Shown here one piece after another: positions 13,798 to 22,165 of a stretch of 33,265 nt of DNA. Positions within the stretch are counted from its first letter, which is position 1. Every line of letters starts with the position of its first letter. Under the pieces are notes generated by a model, which saw nothing but the letters and a program-made list of their open reading frames with translations, was not told the DNA's origin and did no database searches. Source of the DNA: Thermoleophilaceae bacterium (lineage in GTDB: Bacteria; Actinomycetota; Thermoleophilia; Solirubrobacterales; Thermoleophilaceae); assembly GCA_014534235.1 (NCBI GenBank), contig JACVRW010000024.1, positions 1-33,265 on the forward strand. The letters are read 5' to 3'. Both the position numbers and the translations under genes were made by a program.

Positions 13798-16518
13798 GTC
13801 GCGAAGCACGAAGTGGAGGATCCCGCCGTGCCGGTAGTAGCGCCACTCGTTCGGGGTGTCGATCCGCACCCGCGCGTCGAACTCGACGCCCCTCGACGTC
13901 CGAACCCGAATCGTGCGGGCGCCCTCCTCGAGCGGGGCGAGGTCGAAGGTCTCGTGGCCGGTCAGCCCCAGCGACTCGCCCGACTCGCCCTCCGGGAACT
14001 GCAGCGGCAGCACGCCCATCCCCACGAGGTTCGAGCGGTGGATGCGCTCGTAAGACTCCGCCAGAACGAATCGAACGTCCAACAGGCGAGGCCCCTTCGC
14101 CGCCCAGTCCCGCGAGGAGCCGGAGCCGTACTCCTTGCCGGCGAGCACGCAGAGCGGCACCCCCTCGTCGGCGTACTGCATCGCCGCCTCATAGATCGTC
14201 GTGACCTCACCGTCCTTCGTGGTGAAGCCGCCCTCCGTGCCGGACGCCAGAAGGTTGCGGAGCCGGATGTTCGCGAAGGTGCCGCGCATCATCACCTCGT
14301 GGTTCCCCCGTCGCGACCCGTAGGAGTTGAAGTCCCGCGGCTCGACGCCCCGCTCGAGCAGATACCTGCCGGCCGGCGAGTCCTTCTTGATCGACCCGGC
14401 AGGCGAGATGTGGTCGGTCGTCACGCTGTCGCCCAGCAGCGCGATCGCGCGCGCTCCCTCGATCGACTCAAAGCCGTCCGGCGGCTCGGCCGGCATGCCG
14501 TCGAAGTACGGTGGCCGCTTGACGTACGTCGAGTCTGGGTCCCAGGCGTAGCGGTCGCCCCCGGGAACGTCGAGCGCGTTCCAGTTCTGGTCGCCGTGGA
14601 AGACCTCGCCGTAGCTGCGGCGGAACATGTCGGACTCGATCGCCCGCTCGATCGCTTCGTTCACCTCCCGCTGCGAGGGCCAGATGTCGCGCAGGTATAC
14701 GCCGTCCTGGAGCGGCTCCGTGACGAGGTCGACGTCCATGCGGCCGGCGAGCGCGTAGGCCACGCACAGCGGCGGCGAGGCCAGGTAGTTCATCTTGACC
14801 TCGGGGTGGATCCGACCCTCGAAGTTGCGGTTGCCGGACAGCACCGACGCGACCACCAGGTCGCGCTCCTGGATCTCACGCGAGATCTCATCTGGGAGCG
14901 GCCCGGAGTTACCGATGCAGGTGGTGCAGCCGTACCCGACGAGCCCGAAGCCGAGCTGCTCGAGCGGCTCGATCAGCGCGGCGCGCTCGAGGTACTCGGT
15001 GACGACCTTCGAGCCCGGAGCAAGCGACGTCTTGACCCAGGGCCTCCGTGTCAGGCCGGCCTCGACCGCACTCCTCGCCAGCAGCCCGGCGCCAAGCATC
15101 ACCGACGGGTTGGACGTGTTCGTGCAGCTCGTGATCGCCGCGATCACGACGGCGCCATGGTCGAGCCCCTCCCCTCGCTCCGCGACCGCCGCGCCGGCCC
15201 CGGCCGGGACCGCCCGCCCGCCGGCGTCGCCGCTGTCCCCCTGAGCGACCGGCGCCACGTGCATCGCCGGCGCCGGCGGGTCGCTCGCCGGAAACGACTC
15301 AGCGTCGGCCTCCTCATAGGTGCCGGGCTCAGGCTCGGCGGGCACGACGCCCTCGAGCGCCCTCCGAAAGTCCGCAGCCGCCCCGCTGAGGGCCACGCGG
15401 TCCTGGGGACGCCTGGGCCCCGCCAGCGACGGCTCGACGTCGCCGAGATCGAGCTCGAGCGTGTCGGAGTAGGTGGCCTCCTCGGAGTCCGCGTCATGGA
15501 AGAGGCCCTGCGCGCGGCAGTAGGCCTCGACGAGCTCCACGCGCTCGGGCCGGCGGCCGGAGAACTCGAGATACCGAAGCGTCTCGTCGTCGACCGGGAA
15601 GATGCCGCAGGTTGCGCCGTACTCGGGCGCCATGTTGCCGATCGTGGCGCGGTCGGCCAGCGGCAGGTTCGCCAGTCCCGCACCGAAGAACTCCACGAAC
15701 TTGCCGACCACGCCGCGCTCGCGCAGCATCTGGGTGACCGTTAGCACGAGGTCCGTGGCGGTCGAGCCCTCCGGCAGCTCGCCCGTGAGCTTGAAGCCGA
15801 CCACCTGCGGGATCAGCATCGACACCGGCTGACCGAGCATCGCCGCCTCCGCCTCGATGCCGCCGACGCCCCAGCCGAGCACCCCGAGCCCGCCGATCAT
15901 CGTGGTGTGCGAGTCGGTGCCGACGAGGGTGTCCGGGAACGCCTGACCGTCGCGGATCTCCACCACCCGGGCGAGGTACTCCAGGTTCACCTGGTGGCAG
16001 ATGCCCGTGTTTGGCGGGACGACCTTGAAGTTGTCGAACGCGGTCTGTCCCCACCGGAGGAACGCGTAGCGCTCGCGGTTGCGTTCGAACTCGAGCTCGG
16101 CGTTGCGCTGAAACGCGAGCCGCTCGGCGAACACGTCGACCTGGATCGAGTGGTCGATGACGAGCTCGACCGGCACCTGCGGGTTGATGCGCCTCGGATC
16201 GCCGCCAAGGGCATCCATCGCATCACGCATGGCTGCCAGGTCGACGATCGCGGGTACGCCGGTGAAGTCCTGCATCAGGACCCGCGACGGCTGGTACGCG
16301 ATCTCGTGCGACGGCTCCGCGGTCGCAACCCAGCCGGCCACCGCTTCGGCGCCGGCGTCCTCCCCGCGCCGCAGGAGGTTCTCGAGCAGGATCTTCAGCG
16401 AGTACGGCAGCCGGGCGACGTCGAACCTCGACTGGAGGCCGTCGAGACGGAAGATCTCGTAAGAACGCCCGCCGACTTCGAGCGTCGAGCGGGCGCCAAA
16501 CGTGTCCGGGTGCGCCAC
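13786..16518 (-). CDS. acnA: Aconitate hydratase A
   Basis: A 910-residue AcnA/IRP-type aconitase, the usual length for this class. The start GTG 16518 gives [24 protein letters not shown], matching the family N-terminus; the longer open frame upstream is antisense to the PHP gene. The active site includes [13 protein letters not shown] (170-182) and [20 protein letters not shown] (201-220). The 4Fe-4S ligands are Cys465 ([11 protein letters not shown]), Cys531 and Cys534 ([11 protein letters not shown]). The swivel domain shows [12 protein letters not shown] and [17 protein letters not shown] Pro/Ala/Gly-rich insertion at about 390-450 lengthens the linker. It catalyses citrate-isocitrate interconversion and in apo form may bind RNA. 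The start is only 18 bases from the divergent PHP gene; its stop abuts the 40-bp repeat array. Confidence 0.95.
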   Translation of the reverse strand: MAHPDTFGARSTLEVGGRSYEIFRLDGLQSRFDVARLPYSLKILLENLLRRGEDAGAEAVAGWVATAEPSHEIAYQPSRVLMQDFTGVPAIVDLAAMRDAMDALGGDPRRINPQVPVELVIDHSIQVDVFAERLAFQRNAELEFERNRERYAFLRWGQTAFDNFKVVPPNTGICHQVNLEYLARVVEIRDGQAFPDTLVGTDSHTTMIGGLGVLGWGVGGIEAEAAMLGQPVSMLIPQVVGFKLTGELPEGSTATDLVLTVTQMLRERGVVGKFVEFFGAGLANLPLADRATIGNMAPEYGATCGIFPVDDETLRYLEFSGRRPERVELVEAYCRAQGLFHDADSEEATYSDTLELDLGDVEPSLAGPRRPQDRVALSGAAADFRRALEGVVPAEPEPGTYEEADAESFPASDPPAPAMHVAPVAQGDSGDAGGRAVPAGAGAAVAERGEGLDHGAVVIAAITSCTNTSNPSVMLGAGLLARSAVEAGLTRRPWVKTSLAPGSKVVTEYLERAALIEPLEQLGFGLVGYGCTTCIGNSGPLPDEISREIQERDLVVASVLSGNRNFEGRIHPEVKMNYLASPPLCVAYALAGRMDVDLVTEPLQDGVYLRDIWPSQREVNEAIERAIESDMFRRSYGEVFHGDQNWNALDVPGGDRYAWDPDSTYVKRPPYFDGMPAEPPDGFESIEGARAIALLGDSVTTDHISPAGSIKKDSPAGRYLLERGVEPRDFNSYGSRRGNHEVMMRGTFANIRLRNLLASGTEGGFTTKDGEVTTIYEAAMQYADEGVPLCVLAGKEYGSGSSRDWAAKGPRLLDVRFVLAESYERIHRSNLVGMGVLPLQFPEGESGESLGLTGHETFDLAPLEEGARTIRVRTSRGVEFDARVRIDTPNEWRYYRHGGILHFVLRDLVK

Positions 16519-16536
16519 TCGATAGACACTACCCGC

Positions 16537-17568
16537 ATGCACGATCTGGCCTGCGTCGTCCACCTCCACTCGCTCTACTCGGACGGCACCGGCACGGTGC
16601 GCGAGATCGCGCGCGCCGCACAGCGGGCGCGTGCCGACGTCGTCCTCCTGACCGACCACGACACGCTCGCGGCCAAGCGACGCGGCGAGGAGGGCTGGTA
16701 CGGCGACGTCCTGGTGCTGGTCGGCGAGGAGGTCTCGCCGCGGAGGCGCAACCACTACCTCGCGTTCGACGTCGACGCGCCGATCGACCATAGGGGCCTC
16801 GACGGTGCGGGCATCTGCAGGGCGGTGCGCGACGCCGGCGGGTTCGGGTTCGCGGCTCACCCGTTCTCGCAGGGCTCGGCGCGCTTCAAGCGCGCCCCGG
16901 GCATGCCGTTCGAGGCGCTCGACTGCGAGGCGATCCACGGGATCGAGCTATGGAGCTTCGTCAACGACACGGCGGAGGGCGCCGGGAGCATCCGGGAGAT
17001 CGCGCGCTTCGTGGCCACGCCGAGCCGCGCCCTGGACCACCCTCCCGAGCGCAACATGCGCGCCTGGGACGATCTCTGCCGCACCCGGCGCGTCGTCGCG
17101 ATCGGCGGGCTCGACGCCCATCAGTTCGGCAAGCGCGTGGGCCCGTTCGTGCCGCTCCGCGTGATGTCGTACCGCCGCTCGTTCCGGCAGATCCGCACGC
17201 ACGTGCTCTGCGACGAGCCTCCGGCGCGCGAGCTCGACCACGACCGCGAGCAGGTCTACCGGGCGCTGCGCAAGGGCCGCTGCTACATCTCGGTGGACGC
17301 GGTGGCGCCCGCCCGCGGCTTCACGTTCGAGGGGGAGGACCTGCCGATGGGCGCCGAGGCGCCCGCCGGCCGCCGAGCGCTACGGGCGCGGACTGCGCTT
17401 CCCGCCCGGCTGCGGCTGCTGCGCGACGGCCAGGAGATCGCAGCGGCCGAGGGCACGGAGCTCGAGGACGAAGTGGAGGAGCCGGGCGCCTACCGGGTCG
17501 AGGCGTACCGGCGGGCGCGGGGCCGCGAGCGCACCTGGATCCTCTCGAATCCGATCTACCTGCGTTGA
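16537..17568 (+). CDS. PHP-domain metal-dependent phosphoesterase
   Basis: A 343-residue protein with a complete PHP metal site: HLHSLYSDG (9-17), LLTDHDTLA (37-45), a Glu in [27 protein letters not shown], and GLDAHQFGK near residue 190. These bind two or three divalent metals in PHP phosphoesterases such as histidinol phosphatase and YciV-type RNase AM. The C-terminal third (after about 245) is a beta-rich domain rich in Arg with [15 protein letters not shown], typical of the PHP proteins with an added immunoglobulin-like tail. Substrate unknown. ATG at 16537 lies 18 bases from the divergent acnA start, so the two promoters must overlap or lie within the genes. The stop is followed by decayed sequence. 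Confidence 0.87.
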   Translation: MHDLACVVHLHSLYSDGTGTVREIARAAQRARADVVLLTDHDTLAAKRRGEEGWYGDVLVLVGEEVSPRRRNHYLAFDVDAPIDHRGLDGAGICRAVRDAGGFGFAAHPFSQGSARFKRAPGMPFEALDCEAIHGIELWSFVNDTAEGAGSIREIARFVATPSRALDHPPERNMRAWDDLCRTRRVVAIGGLDAHQFGKRVGPFVPLRVMSYRRSFRQIRTHVLCDEPPARELDHDREQVYRALRKGRCYISVDAVAPARGFTFEGEDLPMGAEAPAGRRALRARTALPARLRLLRDGQEIAAAEGTELEDEVEEPGAYRVEAYRRARGRERTWILSNPIYLR

Positions 17569-17928
17569 GCGGAGTCGCGCGTCCCGCGGGGCGACCCTCG
17601 CCTGGCTCGCCGCGCCCGCGCTCGCCGCGACGACGAGCAGGATCGCCACCAGCTCGCGCGCGGCGAGGTCCCCGCTCAGGACGACGAAGCCGGCCGGCGC
17701 CGCCACCGCCGGCTCGAGGCTCATCAGCACTCCGAAGACGCCCGCCGGCATCCGCCGGAGCGCCTCCAGCTCGAGCGAGTACGGGATCGCCGAGTCGTCG
17801 AAAAGCGTCTTCGATCTCGTTAGCGGTGACGGAATCGTCCACGAGGTGGCCACCTACCGCGGGGAGGGGCGCTGCGAGGCGTGGTTTGAGCGGCGCAACA
17901 CGGCGCGCTTGTGTGTGTTCCGTTCCCT
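17569..17928. other. 360-base gap with decayed coding sequence
   Basis: No intact gene is seen between the PHP gene and the first sulfatase. The part 17596-17793 is an EamA/RhtA transporter remnant on the minus strand. On the plus strand, about 17800-17915 reads as a protein-like open frame with VFDLVSGDGIVHEVATY and AWFERRNTA, but it has no start codon of its own and I do not recognise it; it may be another fragment or chance coding-like sequence. Confidence 0.5.
17596..17793 (-). pseudogene. C-terminal remnant of an EamA/RhtA-type transporter
   Basis: Sixty-six codons read IPYSLELEALRRMPAGVFG, VLMSLEPAVAA, then a final hydrophobic helix LVAILLVVAASAGAA. This is the last quarter of RhtA/EamA drug-metabolite transporters, which normally have ten helices in about 290 residues. 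Upstream of the Ser-Ala-Ile-Pro stretch the frame turns into unrelated sequence, and downstream no proper stop follows: the frame runs on antisense to the PHP gene as far as 17380. Intact family members read AALAGF and LGERL where this has AAPAGF and SGDLA, including a proline within a helix. All of this points to a truncated, decaying gene. Function lost; the original was probably an amino-acid or metabolite exporter. Confidence 0.65.
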
Positions 17929-19608
17929 ATGCCTCGTCTCGTGCCGCTGGCCGCCCTGCTCGTCCTGCTCGTAGCCGCCTCCCCGGCCGCAGCCCAGCCG
18001 AACGTCGTGGTCCTGATGACCGACGACCAGACCGAGGCCTCGCTCAGCTACATGCGGAACGTGAACGGGCTGCTGGGCGCGGAGGGCACTACGTTCCAGC
18101 AGTCGTTCTCGAGCTTCCCGCTTTGCTGTCCGTCGCGCACCACGCACCTCACGGGTCAATACGCGCATAACCACCGCGTGCTCCACAACGCCGGGCCGTT
18201 CGGCGGCTACGCCGTGTTCGATCACGCCAACTCGCTGCCCGTCTGGCTGCAGCAGGCGGGCTACCGGACGATGCACGTGGGCCGGTACCTGAACGGCTAC
18301 TCGGCCAGGTCCGGGATCCCCGCGGGCTGGAGCGACTGGCACGGGATGCCTCACGCGAACGCCTTCAACTACGCGTCGTGGAAGGTGAACGAGAACGGCG
18401 TCATACGGTCGTATCCCGACGACCCCGGAGAGCACCAGACGGACTTCCTCGCCGAGCGCGCCGGCGAGCTGATCGAGGACGCGGCCTCGGACGACGCCCC
18501 CTTCTTCCTCTCGCTGTGGTTCTCGGCGCCCCACAGCGGCGCCCCGCGCGACCCAGACGATCCGACCTGGATCCGCACGCCATCGCCGGCCGAGCGCCAT
18601 CGCGACGCCTTCGCCGGGGCCACCATGCCGCGGCTGCCGAACTTCGACGAGGCGAACATGTACGACAAGCCGCAGGTAGTGGCAGACCGCCCGCGCTTCA
18701 CGCCCGACAAGGAGGCCGCGATCGAGGAGAACTGGCGCCAGGAGCTCGAGACGCTGCTTGGGGTGGACGAGGCGGTGGCGTACGTGATCGACGTCCTGGC
18801 GGAAACCGGCGAGCTCGAGAACACGCTCATCGTCTACACGGCCGACAACGGCTACATGCACGGCGAGCACCGCGCCCTTGCCGAGAAGGTGCTGCCCTAC
18901 GAGCCGTCGATCCGGGTGCCGCTCATCCTCCGCGGCCCGGGCGTGCCGCGCGGCCGCATAGACGACCGGCTCGTGGCGAACGTCGACGTGCCGGCCACGA
19001 TCCTCGACGTGACCGGCGCCCAGCCGGGACGGGTGCAGGATGGTCGCTCGCTCGTGGACCTCCTGACCGACCCGGGCGCCGAGTGGGGTCGGGACATACT
19101 GATCGAAAACGGGTACGGCGCCAACCGGGTGCCCGCCTATCGCGCCATCCGCAACTACCGCTTCCTCTACGTCGAGCACAACACCACCGGCGAGTACGAG
19201 CTCTACGACCTCGAGGAGGACCCGTACCAGCTCCGCAGCCGGGACGGCTCCGCGCGGTACGCCGCGGTCCAGCGGGACCTGAGGGCCCGCCTTCGCCGGC
19301 TGAAGCGCTGCGCCGGCGCGAGCTGCCTCGAGCACCCGCTGCTCAAGCTGCACGTCCGGCCGCGGCCGACCAGCTGCGTGCGGGGCGATCTGCGGGTCTA
19401 CGTCAGCGGGCCGGAGAAGCGGGCGGTGGTCGCGGCCGACGTGCTCGTCGGCCACCGCCGGGTGGCGCGCGTCAGCGCGCCGCCGCTCATGCGACGCATC
19501 CCCGAGGAAAGCCTTCGCCCGGGACGTCCGTTCCGGCTGCGGGTGCGCGCCGAGACCCGGGACGGGCGCCGGGTCACGCTCGACCGCCGCGTGCGCGCAT
19601 GCCGCTGA
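17929..19608 (+). CDS. Secreted sulfatase with C-terminal beta-rich domain
   Basis: A 559-residue type I sulfatase hydrolysing sulfate esters outside the membrane. Residues 1-22 are a signal peptide ending ASPAAA. The domain opens PNVVVLMTDDQ, with metal-binding Asp32/Asp33; FPLCCPSRTTHLTGQYAHNH holds the C-x-P-S-R formylglycine motif with Cys66 the residue to be converted. TADNGYMHGEHR and LYDLEEDPYQL are the later conserved blocks. The overall similarity is to N-acetylglucosamine-6-sulfatase-like proteins. After about residue 455 an Arg-rich, Cys-bearing tail ending VTLDRRVRACR forms an extra domain absent from its neighbour. ATG 17929 is chosen over GTG 17911 because it starts the signal peptide directly. 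No formylglycine-generating enzyme is in the window. Tandem paralogue follows immediately. Confidence 0.92.
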   Translation: MPRLVPLAALLVLLVAASPAAAQPNVVVLMTDDQTEASLSYMRNVNGLLGAEGTTFQQSFSSFPLCCPSRTTHLTGQYAHNHRVLHNAGPFGGYAVFDHANSLPVWLQQAGYRTMHVGRYLNGYSARSGIPAGWSDWHGMPHANAFNYASWKVNENGVIRSYPDDPGEHQTDFLAERAGELIEDAASDDAPFFLSLWFSAPHSGAPRDPDDPTWIRTPSPAERHRDAFAGATMPRLPNFDEANMYDKPQVVADRPRFTPDKEAAIEENWRQELETLLGVDEAVAYVIDVLAETGELENTLIVYTADNGYMHGEHRALAEKVLPYEPSIRVPLILRGPGVPRGRIDDRLVANVDVPATILDVTGAQPGRVQDGRSLVDLLTDPGAEWGRDILIENGYGANRVPAYRAIRNYRFLYVEHNTTGEYELYDLEEDPYQLRSRDGSARYAAVQRDLRARLRRLKRCAGASCLEHPLLKLHVRPRPTSCVRGDLRVYVSGPEKRAVVAADVLVGHRRVARVSAPPLMRRIPEESLRPGRPFRLRVRAETRDGRRVTLDRRVRACR

Positions 19609-19609
19609 G

Positions 19610-21052
19610 ATGGCGCGGCGTGGGGCGTTTGCGCCGGCGCTCCTAGCCGCGCTCGCCGCCGGCTGCGGTGTCGCTGGAGGCGACCCCGCGGATTCTCGTG
19701 ACGAGCGACCGAACGTGGTCGTCTTGATGACGGACGACCAGACGGTGGAGTCGGTCCGGGTAATGTCGGGGGTCCGCAGGACGCTCGTCGAGCGCGGCAC
19801 CACGTTTCGCCGCAGTTTCGTCTCGTTCCCGCTGTGCTGCCCCTCGCGGGCCACGTTCCTGACCGGGCAGTACGCGCACAACCACGGCGTTCTCGGCAAC
19901 CGCCCGCCGACAGGCGGCTACGGCCGCCTCGACACGGAGGAGACGCTCCCGGTTTGGCTCCGAAGGGCCGGCTACCGCACCATGCACGTGGGGAAGTTCC
20001 TGAACCGCTACGGCATCGACCGGCCTCCCACTGAGGTGCCGCCCGGCTGGGACGAGTGGCACGCATCGGTCGACCCGTTCACCTACGAGTACTACCGCAC
20101 CATGCTGAACGAGAACGGGACGCTGCGGACCTACCACTCCGCCTACTCGACGGACCTCTATGCGCGCCGGGCCGTGGAGCTGGTCCGCCGAGCGGCGGAC
20201 GGCGAGCGGCCGTTCTTCCTCTCGCTCGGCTTCCTCGCGCCCCACGCGGGCGGCCCGCGGCAGGCCGACGACCCGGCCGGCCTGGCCACGCCCGTGCCGG
20301 CCCCCCGCCACCGCGACCGGTTCGCCGCCGAGGCGCTGCCGCCCGGCGTGCGCGCGGCTTTCGACGAGCCGGATATGTCCGACAAGCCGGCCTACCTGCG
20401 GGCGCGCGCGCCGATCTCGGCCGAGCTGGCCGCGGGGGTCGAGGAGAACTACCGGCAGCGCCTCGAGTCGCTGCTCGCCGTCGACGAGGCGGTGGTGCAG
20501 TTGGTCGAAGCCCTGCGGGCGGTGGGCGAGCTGGACGACACGATCGTGATCTTCACCTCCGACAACGGCTTCTTCCACGGCGAGCACCGCATGGAGAGCG
20601 AGAAGATGCTGGCCTACGAGCCGTCCATCCGGGTTCCGCTGATTATGCGCGGGCCGGGGTTGCCGGCCGGCGCCAAGCGCCACCAGCTCGTGACGAACGC
20701 CGACCTTGCGCCGACGATCCTGGACCTTGCCGAGGCGACGGCTAGGAAGCCGCAGGACGGAAGGTCGCTGCTGCCGCTGCTCGCCGACCCCCGCCTCGAC
20801 TGGAGCCGCGACCTCCTGATCGAGGGGGCGGACGGATTCACGGTGGTTGCCTTCGAGGCGCTCCGCAGCCCCCGCTTCCTATACGTGCGGTACGTGAACG
20901 GGGAGCGTGAGCTCTACGACCTGCGGCGCGACCCTCATCAGCTGCAAAGCCTGCACGAGGATCCGGCCTACGAGGGGGTCCGGGCCCGGCTCGCCCGGCG
21001 GCTCCGGGCGCTGAGCGCCTGCGCGGGCCGCAGCTGCCACACCCGGCGGTGA
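19610..21052 (+). CDS. Sulfatase, probable lipoprotein
   Basis: A 480-residue sulfatase, clearly paralogous to the preceding gene: PNVVVLMTDDQTVESVRVM, FPLCCPSRATFLTGQYAHNHGVLGN with the C-x-P-S-R Cys76, YRTMHVGKFLNRYG, TSDNGFFHGEHRMESEKMLAYEPSIRVPLI and LYDLRRDPHQL. The N-terminus (LLAALAAGCG) has an Ala-Ala-Gly-Cys lipobox-like site at Cys19, so it is likely anchored as a lipoprotein, while the first sulfatase has an ordinary signal peptide. It ends soon after the sulfatase core, without the extra C-terminal domain. The ATG begins one base after the previous TGA (TGAGATG), so the genes are co-transcribed. The pair may act on the same sulfated glycan, one released and one membrane-bound. Confidence 0.92.
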   Translation: MARRGAFAPALLAALAAGCGVAGGDPADSRDERPNVVVLMTDDQTVESVRVMSGVRRTLVERGTTFRRSFVSFPLCCPSRATFLTGQYAHNHGVLGNRPPTGGYGRLDTEETLPVWLRRAGYRTMHVGKFLNRYGIDRPPTEVPPGWDEWHASVDPFTYEYYRTMLNENGTLRTYHSAYSTDLYARRAVELVRRAADGERPFFLSLGFLAPHAGGPRQADDPAGLATPVPAPRHRDRFAAEALPPGVRAAFDEPDMSDKPAYLRARAPISAELAAGVEENYRQRLESLLAVDEAVVQLVEALRAVGELDDTIVIFTSDNGFFHGEHRMESEKMLAYEPSIRVPLIMRGPGLPAGAKRHQLVTNADLAPTILDLAEATARKPQDGRSLLPLLADPRLDWSRDLLIEGADGFTVVAFEALRSPRFLYVRYVNGERELYDLRRDPHQLQSLHEDPAYEGVRARLARRLRALSACAGRSCHTRR

Positions 21053-21060
21053 GCCGCTGT

Positions 21061-21100
21061 GGCTACGCGCTACCGGGGGGAGCACCCGCCGCGTGTAGCC
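21061..21100. terminator. Hairpin between convergent sulfatase and trxB
   Basis: GGCTACGCGC (21061-21070) and GCGTGTAGCC (21091-21100) are inverted repeats with 9 of 10 positions paired, and the 20-base loop holds a GGG/CCC pair. It lies 8 bases after the sulfatase stop and 39 bases from the stop of the convergent trxB, a natural place for a bidirectional terminator. No T-tract. Confidence 0.5.
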
Positions 21101-21139
21101 GTCCTCGAACGTCAGCGCCCGTCGCGCGCCGACGCCCGC

Positions 21140-22165
21140 CTAACTCGCCGCGGACTCCGCTGCCTCCTCCACCCGCTCCGGGCGCCCGGCCCAGTGCGCC
21201 TCGGCGTCCACGGGCGTGTCGCGCAGGTAGGCCTCCGCGTCGAGCGCCGCCATGCAGCCGGTGCCGGCCGCGGTTACCGCCTGCCGGTAGACGTGGTCGG
21301 TGAGATCGCCGGCGGCGAAGACGCCCGGCCGCGCGGTCTTCGTCGTGCGCCCGACCACCTCGACGTAGCCGTTCGGGTCCATCTCGAGTTGGCCCTCAAC
21401 GAGCTGCGAGTTCGGACGGTGGCCGATCGCGACGAACGCGCCCGTGATCGAGACCTCCTTCAGCGAGTCGTCGTCGACGTTCCTGAGCGCCGCCTTCGAG
21501 AGCGACCCGTTCCCGCCGGGCTCGAACCGGTCCACCACATAGGGGGTGAGGAGCTCGATGTTGTCGGCGTCCTTGGCCCGCTGGAGCATGATCGCGGAGG
21601 CCCGGAACTGGTTCCGACGGTGCACGATCGTCACCTTCTCAGCGAACTTGGAGAGGAACGTGGCGTCCTCCATGGCGGTGTCGCCGCCGCCGACGACGAT
21701 CGTCTCGGCGCCACGGAAGAAGGCGGCGTCGCAGGTGGCGCAGTAGGAGACTCCACGGGCGGCCAGCTCCTCCTCGCCGGGGACGCCCAGCTTCTTCGGC
21801 TCGGCGCCCATCGCCAGGATGACCGCGCGGGCGCGGATCTGGCGGTCGCCGACGTGCACGACATGGATTCCGCCGGGCTCGTCCGCCAGGTCGATCCGGG
21901 TGGCGTCGTCGGTGAGGAACCGCGTGCCGAAGCGCTCGGCCTGGTCACGGAAGTCCTGCATCATCTGTGGGCCGAGGACTCCTTCGGGATAGCCCGGGTA
22001 GTTCTCGACGTCGGTCGTCTGCTGGAGCAGCCCACCCCAGGCGAAGCCCTCGACCACGAGCGGCTCGAGGTCCGCGCGCGAGGTGTAGAGCGCCGCGGTG
22101 TATCCGGCGGGGCCGCTGCCGACGACTACGACCTGCTCCATGTCCTTGATCTCCGTACTCGTCAC
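21140..22165 (-). CDS. trxB: Thioredoxin-disulfide reductase
   Basis: A 341-residue low-molecular-weight thioredoxin reductase, which uses NADPH through FAD to reduce thioredoxin. The FAD loop VVVVGSGPAGYTAALYTSRA (12-31), redox-active Cys142-Ala-Thr-Cys145 in SYCATCDAAFF, NADPH loop VVGGGDTAMEDATFL and HRRNQFRAS, and the second FAD motif VFAAGDLTDHVYRQAVTAAGTGCMAAL are all present in order. The length is slightly above the usual 310-330, with about 20 extra C-terminal residues. GTG 22165 overlaps the upstream membrane-protein stop (GTGA); the ATG eight codons later is an alternative start. A thioredoxin gene usually follows trxB in actinobacteria but none lies here; the next gene is the convergent sulfatase. 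Confidence 0.96.
   Translation of the reverse strand: MTSTEIKDMEQVVVVGSGPAGYTAALYTSRADLEPLVVEGFAWGGLLQQTTDVENYPGYPEGVLGPQMMQDFRDQAERFGTRFLTDDATRIDLADEPGGIHVVHVGDRQIRARAVILAMGAEPKKLGVPGEEELAARGVSYCATCDAAFFRGAETIVVGGGDTAMEDATFLSKFAEKVTIVHRRNQFRASAIMLQRAKDADNIELLTPYVVDRFEPGGNGSLSKAALRNVDDDSLKEVSITGAFVAIGHRPNSQLVEGQLEMDPNGYVEVVGRTTKTARPGVFAAGDLTDHVYRQAVTAAGTGCMAALDAEAYLRDTPVDAEAHWAGRPERVEEAAESAAS

Noticed and set aside
13628-13800. Tandem promoters from the repeated TTGACA hexamers
   Set aside because: No -10-like hexamer lies 16-18 bases after the TTGACA in any unit; the hexamer is better explained as part of the copied acnA end.
17854-19899. 681-residue minus-strand gene
   Set aside because: Antisense to the sulfatases, whose signature motifs are intact.
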